Shown piece by piece: positions 23,836 through 46,379 of a DNA stretch of 64,000 bases. The stretch is from Trichoplax adhaerens. Its lineage: Eukaryota; Placozoa; Uniplacotomia; Trichoplacea; Trichoplacidae. Location: contig NW_002060959.1 of NCBI RefSeq assembly GCF_000150275.1, forward strand, positions 10,632 to 74,631. The letters run 5' to 3'. Made by a program: the position numbers and the translations under genes. The notes beneath the pieces were generated by a model. The model searched no databases and had not been told where the DNA came from. It worked only from the letters and a program-made list of their open reading frames with translations. Numbering within the stretch: the first letter of the stretch is position 1; the number at the start of each line of letters is the position of its first letter.

Positions 23836-26800
23836 TTTGATCTAAATCATGCTCGCGATTTTTCTATTTGCGGCTGAAAAGAGATTATGACCATTCATCT
23901 GCAAGCTTACGAGATTCTGAAATAGATTTTAACCACCTTTAAAATCTTCAGCTTTCTTTAGCTTTATATAAGCCTGTAGTGATACAAAAAGAATTACAAT
24001 TCGTAAGTCAGAATCAGCAAGGTTCTGAAAGCATCAGGAGCACCACTTTCCTTCTTAAAAACACAAATCGAAGAATTGACAGATTGACATGATCTAAGTC
24101 ATAGTCTATCATAACTAGCTTTACTGATTTTACCCGATTAGTTCACTACGCTGTGATACAGTAGCAATCATATGAGGTGAGAAATCTCGTAATCAGCTTC
24201 TTAGAGTTTCTCAGTCAGAAAGATGTAGTTTAGTCTGCTTATATCAATCATTGATTAATCTAGAAAAATAAACAATACAAATTTTCTGGGTTTTACTGTA
24301 GTTTACTATTGTCAAATTGCCTGTCGAATCCTTTTGAAATCTACAACGATCATTTTCAAGTCTATTTCAAGTCGTCAATAGGTAGTATATCCTTAATGAA
24401 GTTTTAAAAAGCCAAAGAGAGCCGAGAAGATTATATACTACTACCATTTCCAATATCAACGTGAGCTAAGAAAAGACCCAGACTAAAAGATTTCAAAGCA
24501 AAATATAGTTTCTACCTAAGTTTATGTAGTAACTACGCCGGTCGATACTACGCTTAAATTTAAATATCTTTATTCATCATGGATCTCGTTAGCATGAGCT
24601 GATATTTCGTAGAGCATTCAAATGAGAAGCTAGGTTAAATGGAAGTCCTACGAGTGACGAAATTAGGCCCTCTCAAAGCGAATTCAATACGATATATATA
24701 TGACCGCAGTTCATCGAATTGTGCAGATCTAAAATATAATGACGCTTAATAACACCAGCTCTAATTGCCTAGTGTTATATTAATTTTCGACACTTTGGCT
24801 GATAGTGGATCTAGCTTTGATGATGAATTCCCCTACAATACGTAAAAAGGTCAATCCAAATTACTGATCAAATTTATTATGGTTCATGATATGTCATAGA
24901 TTGGTAAGATCACGAAAACGATCCGTTGATTAATTGCCGATAACTTGATATTTTCTTATACCTCAGTTCCTGCTCTTTTCTTTTTGTGCATGTAAGATCA
25001 ATTTCAAGCTTGTAAGAAATTCGTTATGTTGTCTACTGTGTGCGAAGATATCTGAAATGTTTTTACATTAGGTGACTTTAAGTGTAAATTACATGAGTTA
25101 GTCTTATCGCTTATTGACGTTATTTCCTTTACCTATATGCATTAGCTTTTGATTCGTTCATGCTATAAAGTTAATATAAATGATACTGGTAGCAACTATA
25201 CGCAAATAATCGTTTCATATATTTAATAAGAAATGTCTATAGTTTTGGACTGTATGATCCTTGATGTCCATTCGATCAGCTTACCTTCAAGATGTGAATA
25301 TCAGGCAATAGTGTCAGTGCTTTATTTACATAATTAAATTAAAAATTTTGATTATCTTTATGGCCGCGATATGCAAAAGATATGGGCAGCAATGATGGAG
25401 TTGGAAGACAAGTCGTAGATAGCGAATGTCAGATGGTTTATACTCATATCATCATCCCCAATTGTTATGACTAATGCTAATTAAACAGTCTCATTTTACT
25501 TTATTAAACTACTTAAACATAGGATATACGATTTTGTAATATAATTTAATTACAAATCGTGATACAAAAGAGAGAAATATGGTAACCGGTCAGTGGTCAA
25601 CTTATATACTGAAAGTGAATTCAATGATGACTCTACACTACGTTTGTCGGTGTTCTGTAAGCCAAGCAAAGAGATCTTCCTGCCCGAGTTACCAATTCGA
25701 TATATCAGCTCCATAGTTAAGCTAATAAAATTTTCATAACAAGAAAGCAGAAATGAGCTGCATACGTGTAGATTACTACGAGTAGAATCATCTCTGCTAA
25801 CTAATTGATGCCGACTTACTTATATCTTATAATTTACAGTACGAATACGAGTAACAATCATTTTAAGACTTCTAAATGCACGATACAAAGCAATATTACT
25901 CTACTTAGTGAAATTAATCTTATTATTAGATACTTTTTCTAGATAGATTTAGCCCTTTCATGGAAAATGCAGGTAAAATTTTGCATTCATTTTCATCATC
26001 AACGAAGTAATTATTACATCGATTGATTAACTTATTAGTTTTAAGTTTTATATTTATTGCTCTAATTACCTAGATAGTGCCACATTGGCCATTCTTTCCA
26101 TATTAGAGATGTTTCGAGCCTAGAGCTTCTTGTAATCAATTAATCCACAATCTCGGCTTTAATTATAATTACAAGATGACGTAACTGCTATATGAATATT
26201 ATTACGCACGCGTATTTAAAATGGATGCTAAGGCCTTGAGCAGACATCGATCCTGACCTGCAGTGGCTATATTAATTAAATAGCGCTCTACCATATTTAT
26301 TCTGCTCGGCATTCGATAACCTCCAATGTGCATCAAAGTGGCTGCATTGATCTTAAGTTAACTTTCTCAGTTTTTATTCTTTATTGATCGACGTTTAGGA
26401 CATTGAAATTGCTCATTTTATTATAAATAAAGTCAGCTTTAGTCGCTGTTTGAAATGGATAAAACGTAAGTAAACATTTTAGGAAGCAGTTATCATCAAT
26501 TTCTACTTTGTACTTGATAACTTGTTACGAAATGGCTGGTAAGACTCCACTCCATTAATTAGCATCTCTATCGGCTTGTCTGCAGTCAATATATGTACTT
26601 GCTAAGAGTAAGGTGTTAAAGTCTTTATATAAATTATCATCTTAAATTGAATTACCTATAAATGGACTCACGAAAATAACAAGTTGTGATTATTAAAAGT
26701 AGTGAAATCTACAGTAGACTGGTTACTGATCACTTGAATAGTCAGATAAACTTAGTATTTATCAAATTTATCATACCACAATCTCTTCTAGAGCTAAACT

Positions 26801-28040
26801 TCAGAACTTCAATTTTATTGAAATGTCCATCAGTTAAATCGTACAGCTAATCTATATAAACATCTACGAGCTCTGCTTAGATAACTTTATTAAACCATTT
26901 CGATTATCTACGTAAATGTGCCTCAAAACATAGATCAAAAAGTGCTAATATCGGCGAATTCCAAACTACGCTTTAACGTTTTAATTATCTTCCAAATACT
27001 ACGCTATAGTTTTTCTATAAAATTCGTATAATTCGATGTTCTGCTATAATAAAATAAAATTAAGATAGATAGCAAACGAATAAGTATCTACGGTACAAGT
27101 TTACTAGCTAACAACTATCAGTTACTTTCGTTAATTTATGCTGCATATTATTATAATATCTAATCTGTAAGAATTTCCCTTAAGTTACCGTAAATTAGCA
27201 GCTGATAAACTACTTCTTTAATTTCTTATTATCTACTGTCGTCAGGAATATCGACGTCACATAGCATCATGAATTTTAAACAATCAGACTCGATTTAGGT
27301 ATAAAGTGTAGATAGATCATTAACCTGCAAAGCGATCTACGTACATATTATCCTGCTGTCTCGTTATCATTATAATACAATGAAAATATGTTTAATCCAT
27401 TAACTTTTATCCATTTGTAAGTGATCTAGACTGCAATTATAGCGACTAAGATCGAAATAGATAATTTCTGCTTATTAAATACGTCAATTCCTATTTTTAT
27501 CTGATTGAGATGTGATCTTTGCCCAGATACCATTTTGTTTCATACTAATATAGACTTTTGCTAATTTCTGAAAATTTAAAGCAAAATTTAGTGAATTCGA
27601 CCCATAATAGCAGAATATAAGTGAAAAAGAATGCTATAAGTTCTACACATAACAATAACTGTTAATAGTGCCCTAGTTTATTAAGGAATTAAAGTTCAAG
27701 TAATATAAATTAAGACATTGCCGATATGTCTACTACAGAAATTACATTAATCTTGTATTAAAGTACTATCAATTTTTACCATTTTTATACAAATCTAATA
27801 ATTATTGTCTATTAAATTATTACAAGCGTTGTAAGAACATTCGAAATTTTTCTTTACAATGGCGAAACTGTGCGAGTTAATAATCCAGATTCACGTAAGC
27901 GATACTTGCTAGTAATTTACAACTATATTTGCTGATATAACGTTTATACATTATCGTCTTTATGTCTAATCATTAAAACTATCTTCAACACCGCAGTGCA
28001 AATAATCAAAATACGTATATCTCTTTTTACATAACGATAG
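23836..28040. other. Gene-poor stretch
   Basis: About 4.2 kb of AT-rich sequence. I found no exon, RNA gene or repeat of note on either strand. Open frames are all short. Confidence 0.55.
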
Positions 28041-31000
28041 CTGCACAACGCTATTTTAACCTGATTATCAAAGATATTGGCGCAGAATGGAAAGACTTAG
28101 CTAGAGTCCTAGATTTTGATCAGACCCAAATTAAAACTATTAAAGCCAATAATCCTCTCGATGTCAATGACCAATGTGCGGAGATGTTACATGTACAACA
28201 TAATACGAAAGGGAAAAGTTTCAACAAGTTAGAGCTAATTAAAGCTCTCTATGAAGCTAATTTAGCTGCAGTTGCAGAAAAGATAAACATCGATCCGGAT
28301 GAGATAACCCAAGATCCTGGTAAATATCGTCATTGTTTAATATTTTTACTTGACGTAGAAAATTGTTAATTAACTACTATACTAATATGAATATTAGAGT
28401 TATTGCATCATGAATTAAGATTAGTATCGACACAGCAGTAGAGTTGATCACTAGAATAACTAATAGTTACAGTATAATGAAATTAATTAATGAGAGATAA
28501 ATATGTATAATTACTACTTGAAATTTAAAACCTATATGTAGTGAGAGCCAGCAAGCATTAAACAGTAATAAAGATCAAGGTCAAGTACATAAAATTGTTC
28601 ATTTAAAATAACTAGAATATATTCAGTGAAAGAGTAAGACATATATCATATTGTATAAATGCTACAGAATTGACAAAATCCTTTTAGTTATAAATGTCAC
28701 AAAGACACGATATCGCAATGTATCAAAGTCAAAGGCATGAAATTAGGGATTTAAACAGATAGATTATAATTAACAAAAAGTGCAATCAAGGCTCAATGTA
28801 ACAGAATTAACTAGTGTAATACTTAGAGAAGTTACAACAGAAAGAAATGATAAGTTAATAGTTTAGTTAATATAGATTGTTCTGCTATGATTTGATTTTA
28901 TAAATGCACATATAACAATGTGCACTTTTACTTTGAAAAAAAATTTGTACTAAAAGTTATCATAGCTAAACAAACTAACTTACATTACGATTACTTAATT
29001 AATGTTCTATTCTACTTAAAATTACTGCATTAGCAAGATTAAACTAGCTATAAGTAATTGGCCGCTACCGCTAACTTTATCAAGCCTACATAGCATGATG
29101 CTTATGTTATAAACCTGCAATAAGAATCAGGTTATCAACTAATTACATAATTTCCTTTTGATTTTTTCTATTGTATAGGTAATAGTGGATCAAAAATTAA
29201 TCGTCAGCAGAGTACTGGTATGATAAATTATATAACAAGTACTAGCAGCGTCCTAGTAGACATTTTTAGCTTTACGTATTGTAATACATGAATCTATGAT
29301 TTAAAGTCCATCAATTAGATAAATGCTATTACTAATCAAATGTTGCAGATACTACCGAATATCTCTTTGATGTGGCAGATAAACTACAAGAAGATTGGAT
29401 TAAATTAGTACCAAGGTTGGATCGAGAAGGAAAGATTGATATTAAAAAGATTCAAAATAAGAGTAACGACCACTTTGATCGTGGTTTTGAATTTTTGGAT
29501 AAATGGCATGGAATATATGGTAAATCTGCTACCAAAAATAAATTAAAAGCGGCGCTAAAAGTTATTAAGAGGGCTGATGTCGCAGACGAGATTGGTATTT
29601 AAATTAATCTAATATAACGTAAAACTCACTATGAATTTATATTCGTTTTATAAGGAATATCAAATTACAATAAACTGTGATATCGTGTCACTATCACGGA
29701 AAACAATTTATAATGTACTAGTATTAGATTATATTGATGTATAAAATATTACCAGATATTTAATTTTTAGTCATTTAGAGCATATACTAGGCATATTATC
29801 CATGTAGTGTATTACAGCTGTCGATTAAAGTTGGTTAAAAGAGGTTATTCTTTATTCCAGACAACACCATAACCGGAGGCCAAAGTACCATGGCAGTCTC
29901 GTCGGCTCCGAATACAGCTACTACAATTGACAGCTCGATTAAACCTGCAATAACTACTGCTGAACAAGGTAGTTAATATATTGTTTCCATATATAAGTCA
30001 ATTTAGGATTCTTGCTATTTAGTATATCAAGTATTAGTTTTAAAAGCGCTGTAAAATAAACTTTCTAGCAAGTTCTTCAAGGTAGCTTTTCACAAAGTTT
30101 ACTATACCCATTATTCCAGAGTGATATAGTCATTCACTGAATCATTCATACTTAGAATAATAAAGGATAGCAAACAAAGTTCAACTAGGTAGATATCCCA
30201 TCAGTAAGTTGATTGTAGGTCATTGATTGATAGACAAGTCGTATGATACTTTAAATAATTATGTATTAGGCAAGTCTATTGATTTTACTAACCTTGATCA
30301 TTAGTCATATTCAAGTATGTAATTTATTTTGTAGTGGTATTTCTACAACCTTAACGTATAGCCTATTTTATGCATTTGAGATAATTTTACGAGAAGATAA
30401 AATTTACCTTATATTAGACTAGTTGATAGAATCCTTACCTGCAGTAATTCTATATCTAACTACTTGAAGGAATTTATAAGTTTGCTTAACTAAAAAACAT
30501 ATTGTGTTTATGCATACTGTATCCGAGTATGCTTTCTATCAATACTAATCCAGAATATTAAACCTGTTGTATGAATTCTGATCAAGGTGGAAGAGCTACG
30601 GATCCCATAAAAGATGGTAAATTAGTAATAGTCATCTGCTTATTTTAATTACTTTCTTGCAACATACATTAGCTTAATGCTCAGATTTGATAGTCAATCA
30701 TATATACCGTTGATTATGTCCTTAATTATTTACCTATATTTGCTATGGATTTTAACAATAACATTTGATAAATGATATGTTACTTATTAAGATTTATTTA
30801 TTTACAATACTACATCCTCACTAAGTATCAAATTTGTAGCTAAGTTATTAAGTTGCTTTAATCCCGATTAATTCATGGCCACAGTATATGTAGCATAGAA
30901 GAATTCTTATCAAGATACCACACCTGTCGCATTCAAGTATTAATACCGTAGTTTAATACCAACATAGACTACATAAACTAGGCTACACTATTGCCAACGA

Positions 31001-31389
31001 TGTTCGGTATTTCGGATCACATACAGATATTAATAAGTTAGGCTAGAAATTTTAGTAATGAAAATGAATCCATGATAATTACAGCGAAATTACACATTTA
31101 CTTCAATGCTTTGATGTTCTATATAGAGGGTAGAAGGCGCGAAATCTTCATGTATTTAGCTGATAGAATAAAATCAAAGAAATTAAAAGAATTTGGTCGA
31201 AAATTGAAATTAAATCCTAATGATGTTGATGACATAACCGATACGAACGATGTCAGATTTGACAAGTGTATTCATCTGTTGGAAACATGGTATACTACAT
31301 TTGCTTCAGAAGCGACATTTGATGTATTACTATCAGTTTTGAAAAGTTGCAAAGAGACATTAATAGCCGATGAATTAAAAAAAAATTAA
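28041..31389 (+). CDS. Gene with three Death-type domains
   Basis: Exons by eye: 28041-28319 (Death-like, with EWKDLARVLDFDQTQIKTI and AAVAEKINID), 29179-29217 (linker), 29349-29594 (Death, YLFDVADKLQEDWIKLVPRL, FLDKWHGIYGKSAT, DVADEIG), 29861-29968 (linker rich in S, T and A), possibly 30587-30614 (linker, degenerate) and 31127-31389 (Death, terminal, stop at 31387). All junctions are phase 1, so the exons can be joined in frame; exons before 28041 are probably missing from my model. Three Death-fold units in one protein suggest a scaffold that nucleates homotypic complexes in cell-death or immune signalling. The first two domains differ from each other and from the third. The third is a near copy of the exon at the window start. 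If the 29594 donor is not used, the protein would stop at 29602. Confidence 0.55.
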
Positions 31390-31790
31390 TTTTGCTGATG
31401 CCAAAATTATCACTACGTAATGATTGTATGAATGGAATTGGAAAGATAAATTATAAACTTAGAAAGGCGACCGGGCAATGTTATGTGCATAAATTTTACT
31501 GGTGGAATGGCTACTCTAGAAAATTTTGATTTAGTATAATTAAATTATGGCTTTACAAACCATTTCATTCCTTACATTTTTAGAATGATTTTATACTTAC
31601 TACTTCATGCTGCATTGTCATAACATTTTCTACTGGATTAAAGTTCGATCTTTGATGCTTAGAATGAAGAAATTGATGACTGAGAAAGTTTCTTGTGCTT
31701 ACACCTACTTGTGAAATACCATTCATTATTTTAATTTAGAAAATTAATTCATGTTGAAGTTTATTGACGTTTTCCAAGTTATTTTACCTT
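31030..31790 (+). repeat. Segmental duplication, copy 2 (partner 1-770)
   Basis: The right end is sharp at about 31788, after which the two loci are unrelated. Both copies keep the Death exon open, which fits recent duplication or gene conversion. Confidence 0.93.
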
Positions 31791-33731
31791 TGCTTGTGAA
31801 ATCTATATAACAGATCTTTTACAGCCATTATTTTATCACGATAGGATCATTTATTACAAATGAACACAGGTAAAGAGAAATTAGTTTAACACCTACATCT
31901 TGTAATTAATGGTATATTTTTATATAAGATGTCTGTAAAGTGCCTTAGTTTGACAGGCTGTTCGATGCAACATTTGCCATACTTTTGCTTGCTTTAAGGA
32001 AGTATTACTTCTGTGTCGATTATGTATTGTTTTAATCAATTTCTTAATGAAAACGATTTCATGGCATCAAATAAATTAACATGTATTTATTTTACTCAGA
32101 ATAGAACTGTCGTAGATTTAATTACATTGATAATACATTGTTTATATGAGACTTAAAATACAAGTAGAAGAGAAATAAATACTTCTTTACCTATAACACT
32201 AATGCATTGTCTATATCAGATTTTATGCGTATGTAGAGGAGAAATAAATATCTTAGCATGCTTATTAAACTAACAGGGAATAGATAGATTGCAGAAAGGA
32301 AATAGAGTACAAAAAACTGCTACCTTATGGAATAGAAAACCGTGAAAAGTATTTCTTGAAAATTTTATTACTTTCCATAATTACTGGTACTCTTTCTATT
32401 CTGACTGCTCGTTCTAAAGTTGAATGACGAATCAAAATCGTAAATAGCAATGTCACAGCTAATTTATGTCTTTGTAATGTACAATTATTGTTCAGAATAT
32501 TATAGTAATACTTCTGTAAGCGTATTACATAATTACTAAGGGTATACATGATCATCCAAAGCGTTTATGCACCATATAAAACATATACAATATATCAATA
32601 ATAATATCTATTTTCTATAATGTATGTTCTACTTATTGTTTTGGAATGATAGCTTATGCTTATATTGCAGTGTCTGCGTAAATTATTAGCTAAGAATTTG
32701 CTTCAAGTCTTTATATACTTCTGTCCTTCTCCTTCAGGTTTAGATCGATTTTGCTATTTGACTAATATTAGTGAAATTTTTGTAATGCTCCTTATTCTCG
32801 TACGCGTGTTACAATATATATTATCAAAAAGACCGTCTAAGTCCTAGCAACTACACTAAAGATAATTTATGTGCTGCTTTTCAATTTTATTAATTATATA
32901 GTCTGCAACAGATATTGGAAAGTATGATGCTGAGCTGTAAAGAATGATAAAGTATTTCAATAGTCGCTTATAGGGCGGTAAATCCGAGTTATTAGTAGTA
33001 TTGATCAAGATAGTTCAGTCACTGAAACGTATAGATTATTTGCCTTATAAAAAAGTAGTGTGTGAGGTAAAGTAGTTTTTGTATGAATGTATAATACACA
33101 ATAACTTTGGTACTGGATACAAGTAATTTGTAAAAGATTTATTTATGCTTGATTTAAATTACGCTGGAAATAATACTTTTATATTAACTGAAATAAATGG
33201 CCGCAATTGTAATTCACAATTATCTAGTACTGCCGAAACCAAACATACTACAGCATATCAACTCATGTAAAAATATTGAATTTCAGTATCTATGTACGAT
33301 ATCCGTATATTGTAATGAAATTGAATTGCATAATTAAAAATGGATATCTTAAAATTTATAAGTAATTATCATCAACTATTACGTTAACTAATTTTTTGTG
33401 CAATTGAATAACATGACTATACTGTAGTTAACGACAGCAGTTTTACTTGTTAAGTATAACTTTTCCCTACTAACAGAAAGTACATCAAAGCTTGTAATAG
33501 TCGATACAGTCGGCTAGACAAATAACATCACATACTGCTACAATAATTATAAAGGCGTTATGACTTAACACATCGAAATTTAATTTGCTAAATTTATAAA
33601 TTTCTTCCTGACATTTACCTTTATTTGATAAATGTTTCGACTAATGTACTTATAAATTTTAGTAACATAGAAAACTTATCAGTTCATAACACTTTGTTTA
33701 TTCAGCAATCGGCGAAATTAAGCATTTAGCT
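31790..33731. other. Intergenic stretch between the Death-domain gene and the FASN 3' end
   Basis: No supported gene. The last 500 bp (from about 33205) are duplicated at 23225-23835. Confidence 0.5.
33697..33702 (-). terminator. FASN polyadenylation signal (AATAAA)
   Basis: AATAAA on the minus strand about 30 nt after the FASN stop codon, which implies a very short 3' UTR. It is conserved in the displaced copy at 23.7 kb. Confidence 0.55.
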
Positions 33732-42376
<8,645 letters not shown>

Positions 42377-43415
42377 CTGCAATAATTCAATCAATATGCA
42401 TGGTCAGCTAGAGTCGTTCATGCTCAACCTTCAACTTAGTCGGATGATTGATCTACTGTCATTGAGGTGCGATAGACTAGATGCACTCTCATATGAATCG
42501 GCATGACTGCTAAGGGTACGTGGATCGCAACGTGCTCCATTGCTTCCGTCCAGGTAGCCTGCATTGGCGAGCTGGGTTGGCTTAGTAAAAAATTGTTTTA
42601 CCATCGCCCGTTGTTTCCAAAAGAGTACAGTACTGTCCTAGACCTGTTTGCCCTAATCTGGTATGTCCAGACCGTAGAGGTAAGGTGAAAAAGAGTCTGT
42701 TTTTTAAATCTCAATTCAAACCCGAGTCCATCTCTGAATCGATTCACGGCTCTACAAAAACTTCCTTCCTCGTATGCTCTCCGCCCTCGCCCAATTCAAT
42801 TTTATTTTCTACCGATGACGTACGTCAACATTTCCATTTTCAGGTACAGTATAGTGACACGGCAGGTCTAGTGACACCTAGCGTCGACACCACGATCGCA
42901 CGACCGAAGGTTAAGGTTGCGCGACTGTCGCAAAAGAGTATCACGCCATTGATATCGCGAGTACTGGACAGTGTACTGTATTTTACTGTGGTTTTACTAC
43001 TGTACTGTGCATAGTTGACTATCGCGCTAGACTAGCCACTCCCCATAGTCGAGCCTTATGGTGGAGGTGACGCATTGAGTGGGTATGACTCAGTGCTAGG
43101 TGAATGTGCCAGCCGGCATCCGTCTGACACATTGCTCCATACAATCCAACTGATGATCAGTGGGCACTGTTGAGTGTTGAGGGATTGCATAGCTATTCGT
43201 TCGGTTTAGTATCCAACTACGCTTGAACAGTATTGTAAAATGGTGCAACAAGTATAGCCTGATTCGGTCTCCAATGACTTGATAGCCATACCTTGCTTTG
43301 GTGGTGATGCAAGTCGTTTCACGTAGTCAATAAAGTACAAGACACGACCGTATTCCACGGTCACTCCACGTTGACATGGTTATGGATGACTGTACCACTG
43401 CGCAGTGCGCAGTGC

Positions 43416-43572
43416 GCTTTACTCTTCTACGTACGGTGCATAACCATCAACAATGTTCAATATCTGATCGTTCAAACCAGTCATTTCGCTTTACTCTTCT
43501 GTACAGTATTGTACTGTACTGTACATAACCATCTCCAATGTTCAATATCTGGTCATTCGAGCCTGTCATTTC
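43416..43572. repeat. Imperfect tandem duplication
   Basis: Two units (43416-43487 and 43488-43572) share gctttactcttct, then ataaccatc, caatgttcaatatctg and gtcatttc. The second has an expanded gtactgtac run between the first two parts. Confidence 0.85.
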
Positions 43573-44302
43573 CCACGACATGGCGGATCCAGAATTGCCG
43601 GTAAAACTGTTTCAGCGGCATTTTTGCATGTATTTTACAGGGAAATATTTGGGCCTACTGATCATGGACTACTATCGCTATACAGTGCATGGATTAGTCC
43701 ATGGTGAGGTATTAAATGGAGTGGATGGTGTAATCCGTCGCCGGAATCGTATGGAATACAGTAATATCTAATCTACGGTGCTGTCAGGTACAGACTGTAT
43801 AAATAGTACCTGTTGTTTGAAAAACAACATTTTTTTTAAAGCTATTTTTGAAATGCCATCCAAGTATGGCTGAGCCTTGAACCACTAGGACCTTGGAAAA
43901 GAACGATACAGTAACTGAAACTGTTACTAACAGCCCTGTTAGCCATTTAACAGTAATATTAAAAGTCATTATGTCACGCCGAACAATGATCTCGCAAAGT
44001 TGGAAGCCCTTAACCGATTGAGTACAAGCTGCATTGACATAAGTCCATTTAGATATAGTCGTTCCATACTCATCATGTCAATTCAGAATACCCTAAACCC
44101 CTAAATTAGCGATGCGATTGAAATTGAAGAGAAAAAAAATAGCTTACCTTTCTTATCTTCTTCTTCTGTGTCTTTTTTTTCAGCCCAAAATAATGGCACG
44201 ATCTGATCAGATTGTTATTTGACTTGAAATCGGCCAAATAACCCTGCAGGAATTCACGTAGCTGTATCTTGCAATACAGTTGCGATAATTATGGAATTTG
44301 GA

Positions 44303-44364
44303 GGAGATTGGAAGCCAATTTATTACATCAATCTTCGATGCAATCAAATTGGCTTTCAATCTCC
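44303..44364. repeat. Inverted repeat, 19-bp arms with one mismatch
   Basis: Arms 44303-44321 and 44346-44364 (ggagattggaagccaattt against its complement) around a 24-base loop. Confidence 0.85.
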
Positions 44365-44668
44365 AACCAATCAGCTTGTCGGTTGCTTCAAAATCTCGCT
44401 CGGGCCATCAATAATAAATAATAGGCTGGAGTCACAGAGATCCGGATTGGGACCCGCGGGACGGACTCATTGTACTGTAGACTACAGTGTACAGTACAGC
44501 ATAGTACGGTACATTCCATGAGACCATGCATAGACGCATGATTCATTGGTACAGGTGTGAACAATCATTATGGACATGCACTTTGTGCAGTACATTGTAC
44601 TATTCAAAACAGTACTGTAGTGTACTGTACTGTACACTGTACATCTCAACCAGTGCACTGGGCACGGC

Positions 44669-44714
44669 AATGTGCTAACTACCCACACTCATTAGTGTGG
44701 GTAGTTAGCACATT
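44669..44714. repeat. Perfect 21-bp inverted repeat with 4-base loop
   Basis: Arms 44669-44689 and 44694-44714 are exactly complementary, loop catt. A shorter version of the right arm (ttagcacatttt) recurs at about 44747-44758. Confidence 0.95.
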
Positions 44715-44870
44715 TTGGGGTATTGCTATATTTCGTCTAGGTCTTTTAGCACATTTTTGGTTAATACCATATTGAGTGCTACTGTTCAGGGCGTATGACT
44801 ACAGTAGTGAATTAATACAAAATTCCAATTCCAATTAGGACTTCTGTCATTTAGATATTAATTACAATTA

Positions 44871-45700
44871 GTAGTACAGTGAATTGCCATTATACTGCTT
44901 GGTGGATAGGTGGGGGCATATGCCGAGTAAAAATTGCATCTCCTATTTCAAGGGTTGTTTCGTATTTTACAACATCACTACCATATAATACCATATAGAT
45001 ATTGTATTTTGTTAGTATTATTATCATGTAATTAGGAGATGAAAACAAGAAGCATCATTTCAGTTTATTGGTGGATTCTACATAGCAGATGGTTATTATA
45101 ACTGTAGCTATTTTACAAATAGATTAAAATTAACGTTATAATAATGCTATGGCAGCCCTATTTTTAATAGCGTATAGCTGTTATGAATTATTGGCCAAAT
45201 AGTAGCTGTATACTCAATGTTATCCAATAGGAATGTAATCAAATTTTTTTAATTTATCCATTTGTGTTCAACTTTTCACGAATGTTACTAGCAGTTTCTA
45301 ACAAAATCATGCAAACTTAAAATCGATCAACGATAGATCGCTCATGGACTTAGAGAATTCCTAGTGTCGCATTAATTTTAACCTTATCAATTGAATGCTT
45401 CAAAATTAATCACTGCTAACCAATATTGGTAACCAAATCACAACAGCTCTACAGTAACAACATCAATAGCAGAGTATCTTCAACTCTGTCTCAGTCTGCC
45501 ATATATCGTCATTTGTATTGACTGGTTATGGAATAATAATAATAGAATCAGATATAAGCTTCTACAGTAGAAAGTGCAGTATAATCAATCAGGAGGCAAT
45601 ATCCGTTCATCCGATTTACTTCAATAAATATGTATGTTGTGATTTATGATGAGTTTGATCTTTATACTAGTAAAGTGATAATTAACATCCAACATAAACA
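44871..45700 (+). pseudogene. 3' remnant and flank of a secreted FReD-start gene
   Basis: 44876-44945 matches the end of the gene at 52633 (tggtggataggtggg, gcatatgccgagtaa), with an extra g breaking the frame. Sequence to about 45240 then follows that gene's 3' flank (53480-53950). Nothing of the 5' coding part is present, so this is a truncated tandem copy. Beyond it, 45530-45620 contains a unit of the degenerate repeat seen at 51.3 and 54.3 kb. Confidence 0.75.
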
Positions 45701-46379
45701 ACGATAAAGCAATAAAAGTAATGGATTCTTATGGTATAAAATGTTAATTTAAAGGAAGAGATAACCCGTTTTTGTAATAACTTTTTACTATCCACCAATT
45801 GAGGTAAATTAAATGTAGTGATACTAGGCAATAGGAAATTTTGAATACCGTTTTTAAATAATTTGTGTTTTAAATTGAGGCTAGAAATAGAAGAATCAAT
45901 GCTGCAGTTTTCTTTCAATTAATTCAGAAGCCCATTTAATCCGTAAGCTAGCTATCAAAGTAGTAAATTTGGCTGGTAGTATAAACTGCGTAATGAAGTG
46001 TTACGGTATTGCGTTGCCTAAATTATAGAATTTAAGAAAGTATTATCACTGACAGTGTTTCAGTATTATAGTATAGTAAATGTTTACGTTAGACTAGTCA
46101 ACTTGCCAGGAAGTAGTCTGTGACAGGAAGTTAATCTAACTTTTCATATCACAATCTTGTATATCGCTAAATCACTTTTCTTTTACATTGAACTCAGCAG
46201 AAGACTCCTAACTCATCTCGCTGAAGTTAGCTAACAGCTCTAGTTTAAATTAATTAAAAAATACTGTAAATATACAGCCTCCACCGAAAATCATTCCATT
46301 GAAGCCAGTTATTTTAGATAAAATTAGACATTTGTTTCAGTAGACATATACAAACATAAATCGTGTTATCAAGTCAAAA

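Larger units (their letters stand above)
42377..44870 (-). promoter_or_regulatory. FASN upstream region: less AT-rich, CpG-containing, with short palindromes
   Basis: Composition changes here: many CpG, GC-rich words (for example gcgcagtgcgcagtgcgc near 43400) and clusters of the overlapping motif gtactgtac near 42960, 43510, 44470 and 44620. The frames here are short and not protein-like. Since FASN exon 1 starts at an acceptor, the transcription start, first untranslated exon and promoter should fall in this interval; I could not place the donor. A tgactcag (AP-1 type) word occurs near 43087. An alternative is an inserted foreign segment. Confidence 0.45.

Noticed and set aside
32325-32555. 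Minus-strand frame of 76 codons with a mixed composition
   Set aside because: No domain recognised and no matching neighbouring exon; possible but unsupported.
42503-44775. Cluster of overlapping open frames upstream of FASN
   Set aside because: They reflect the lower AT content and low-complexity gtac runs. Translations show no domain and paralogues are absent.
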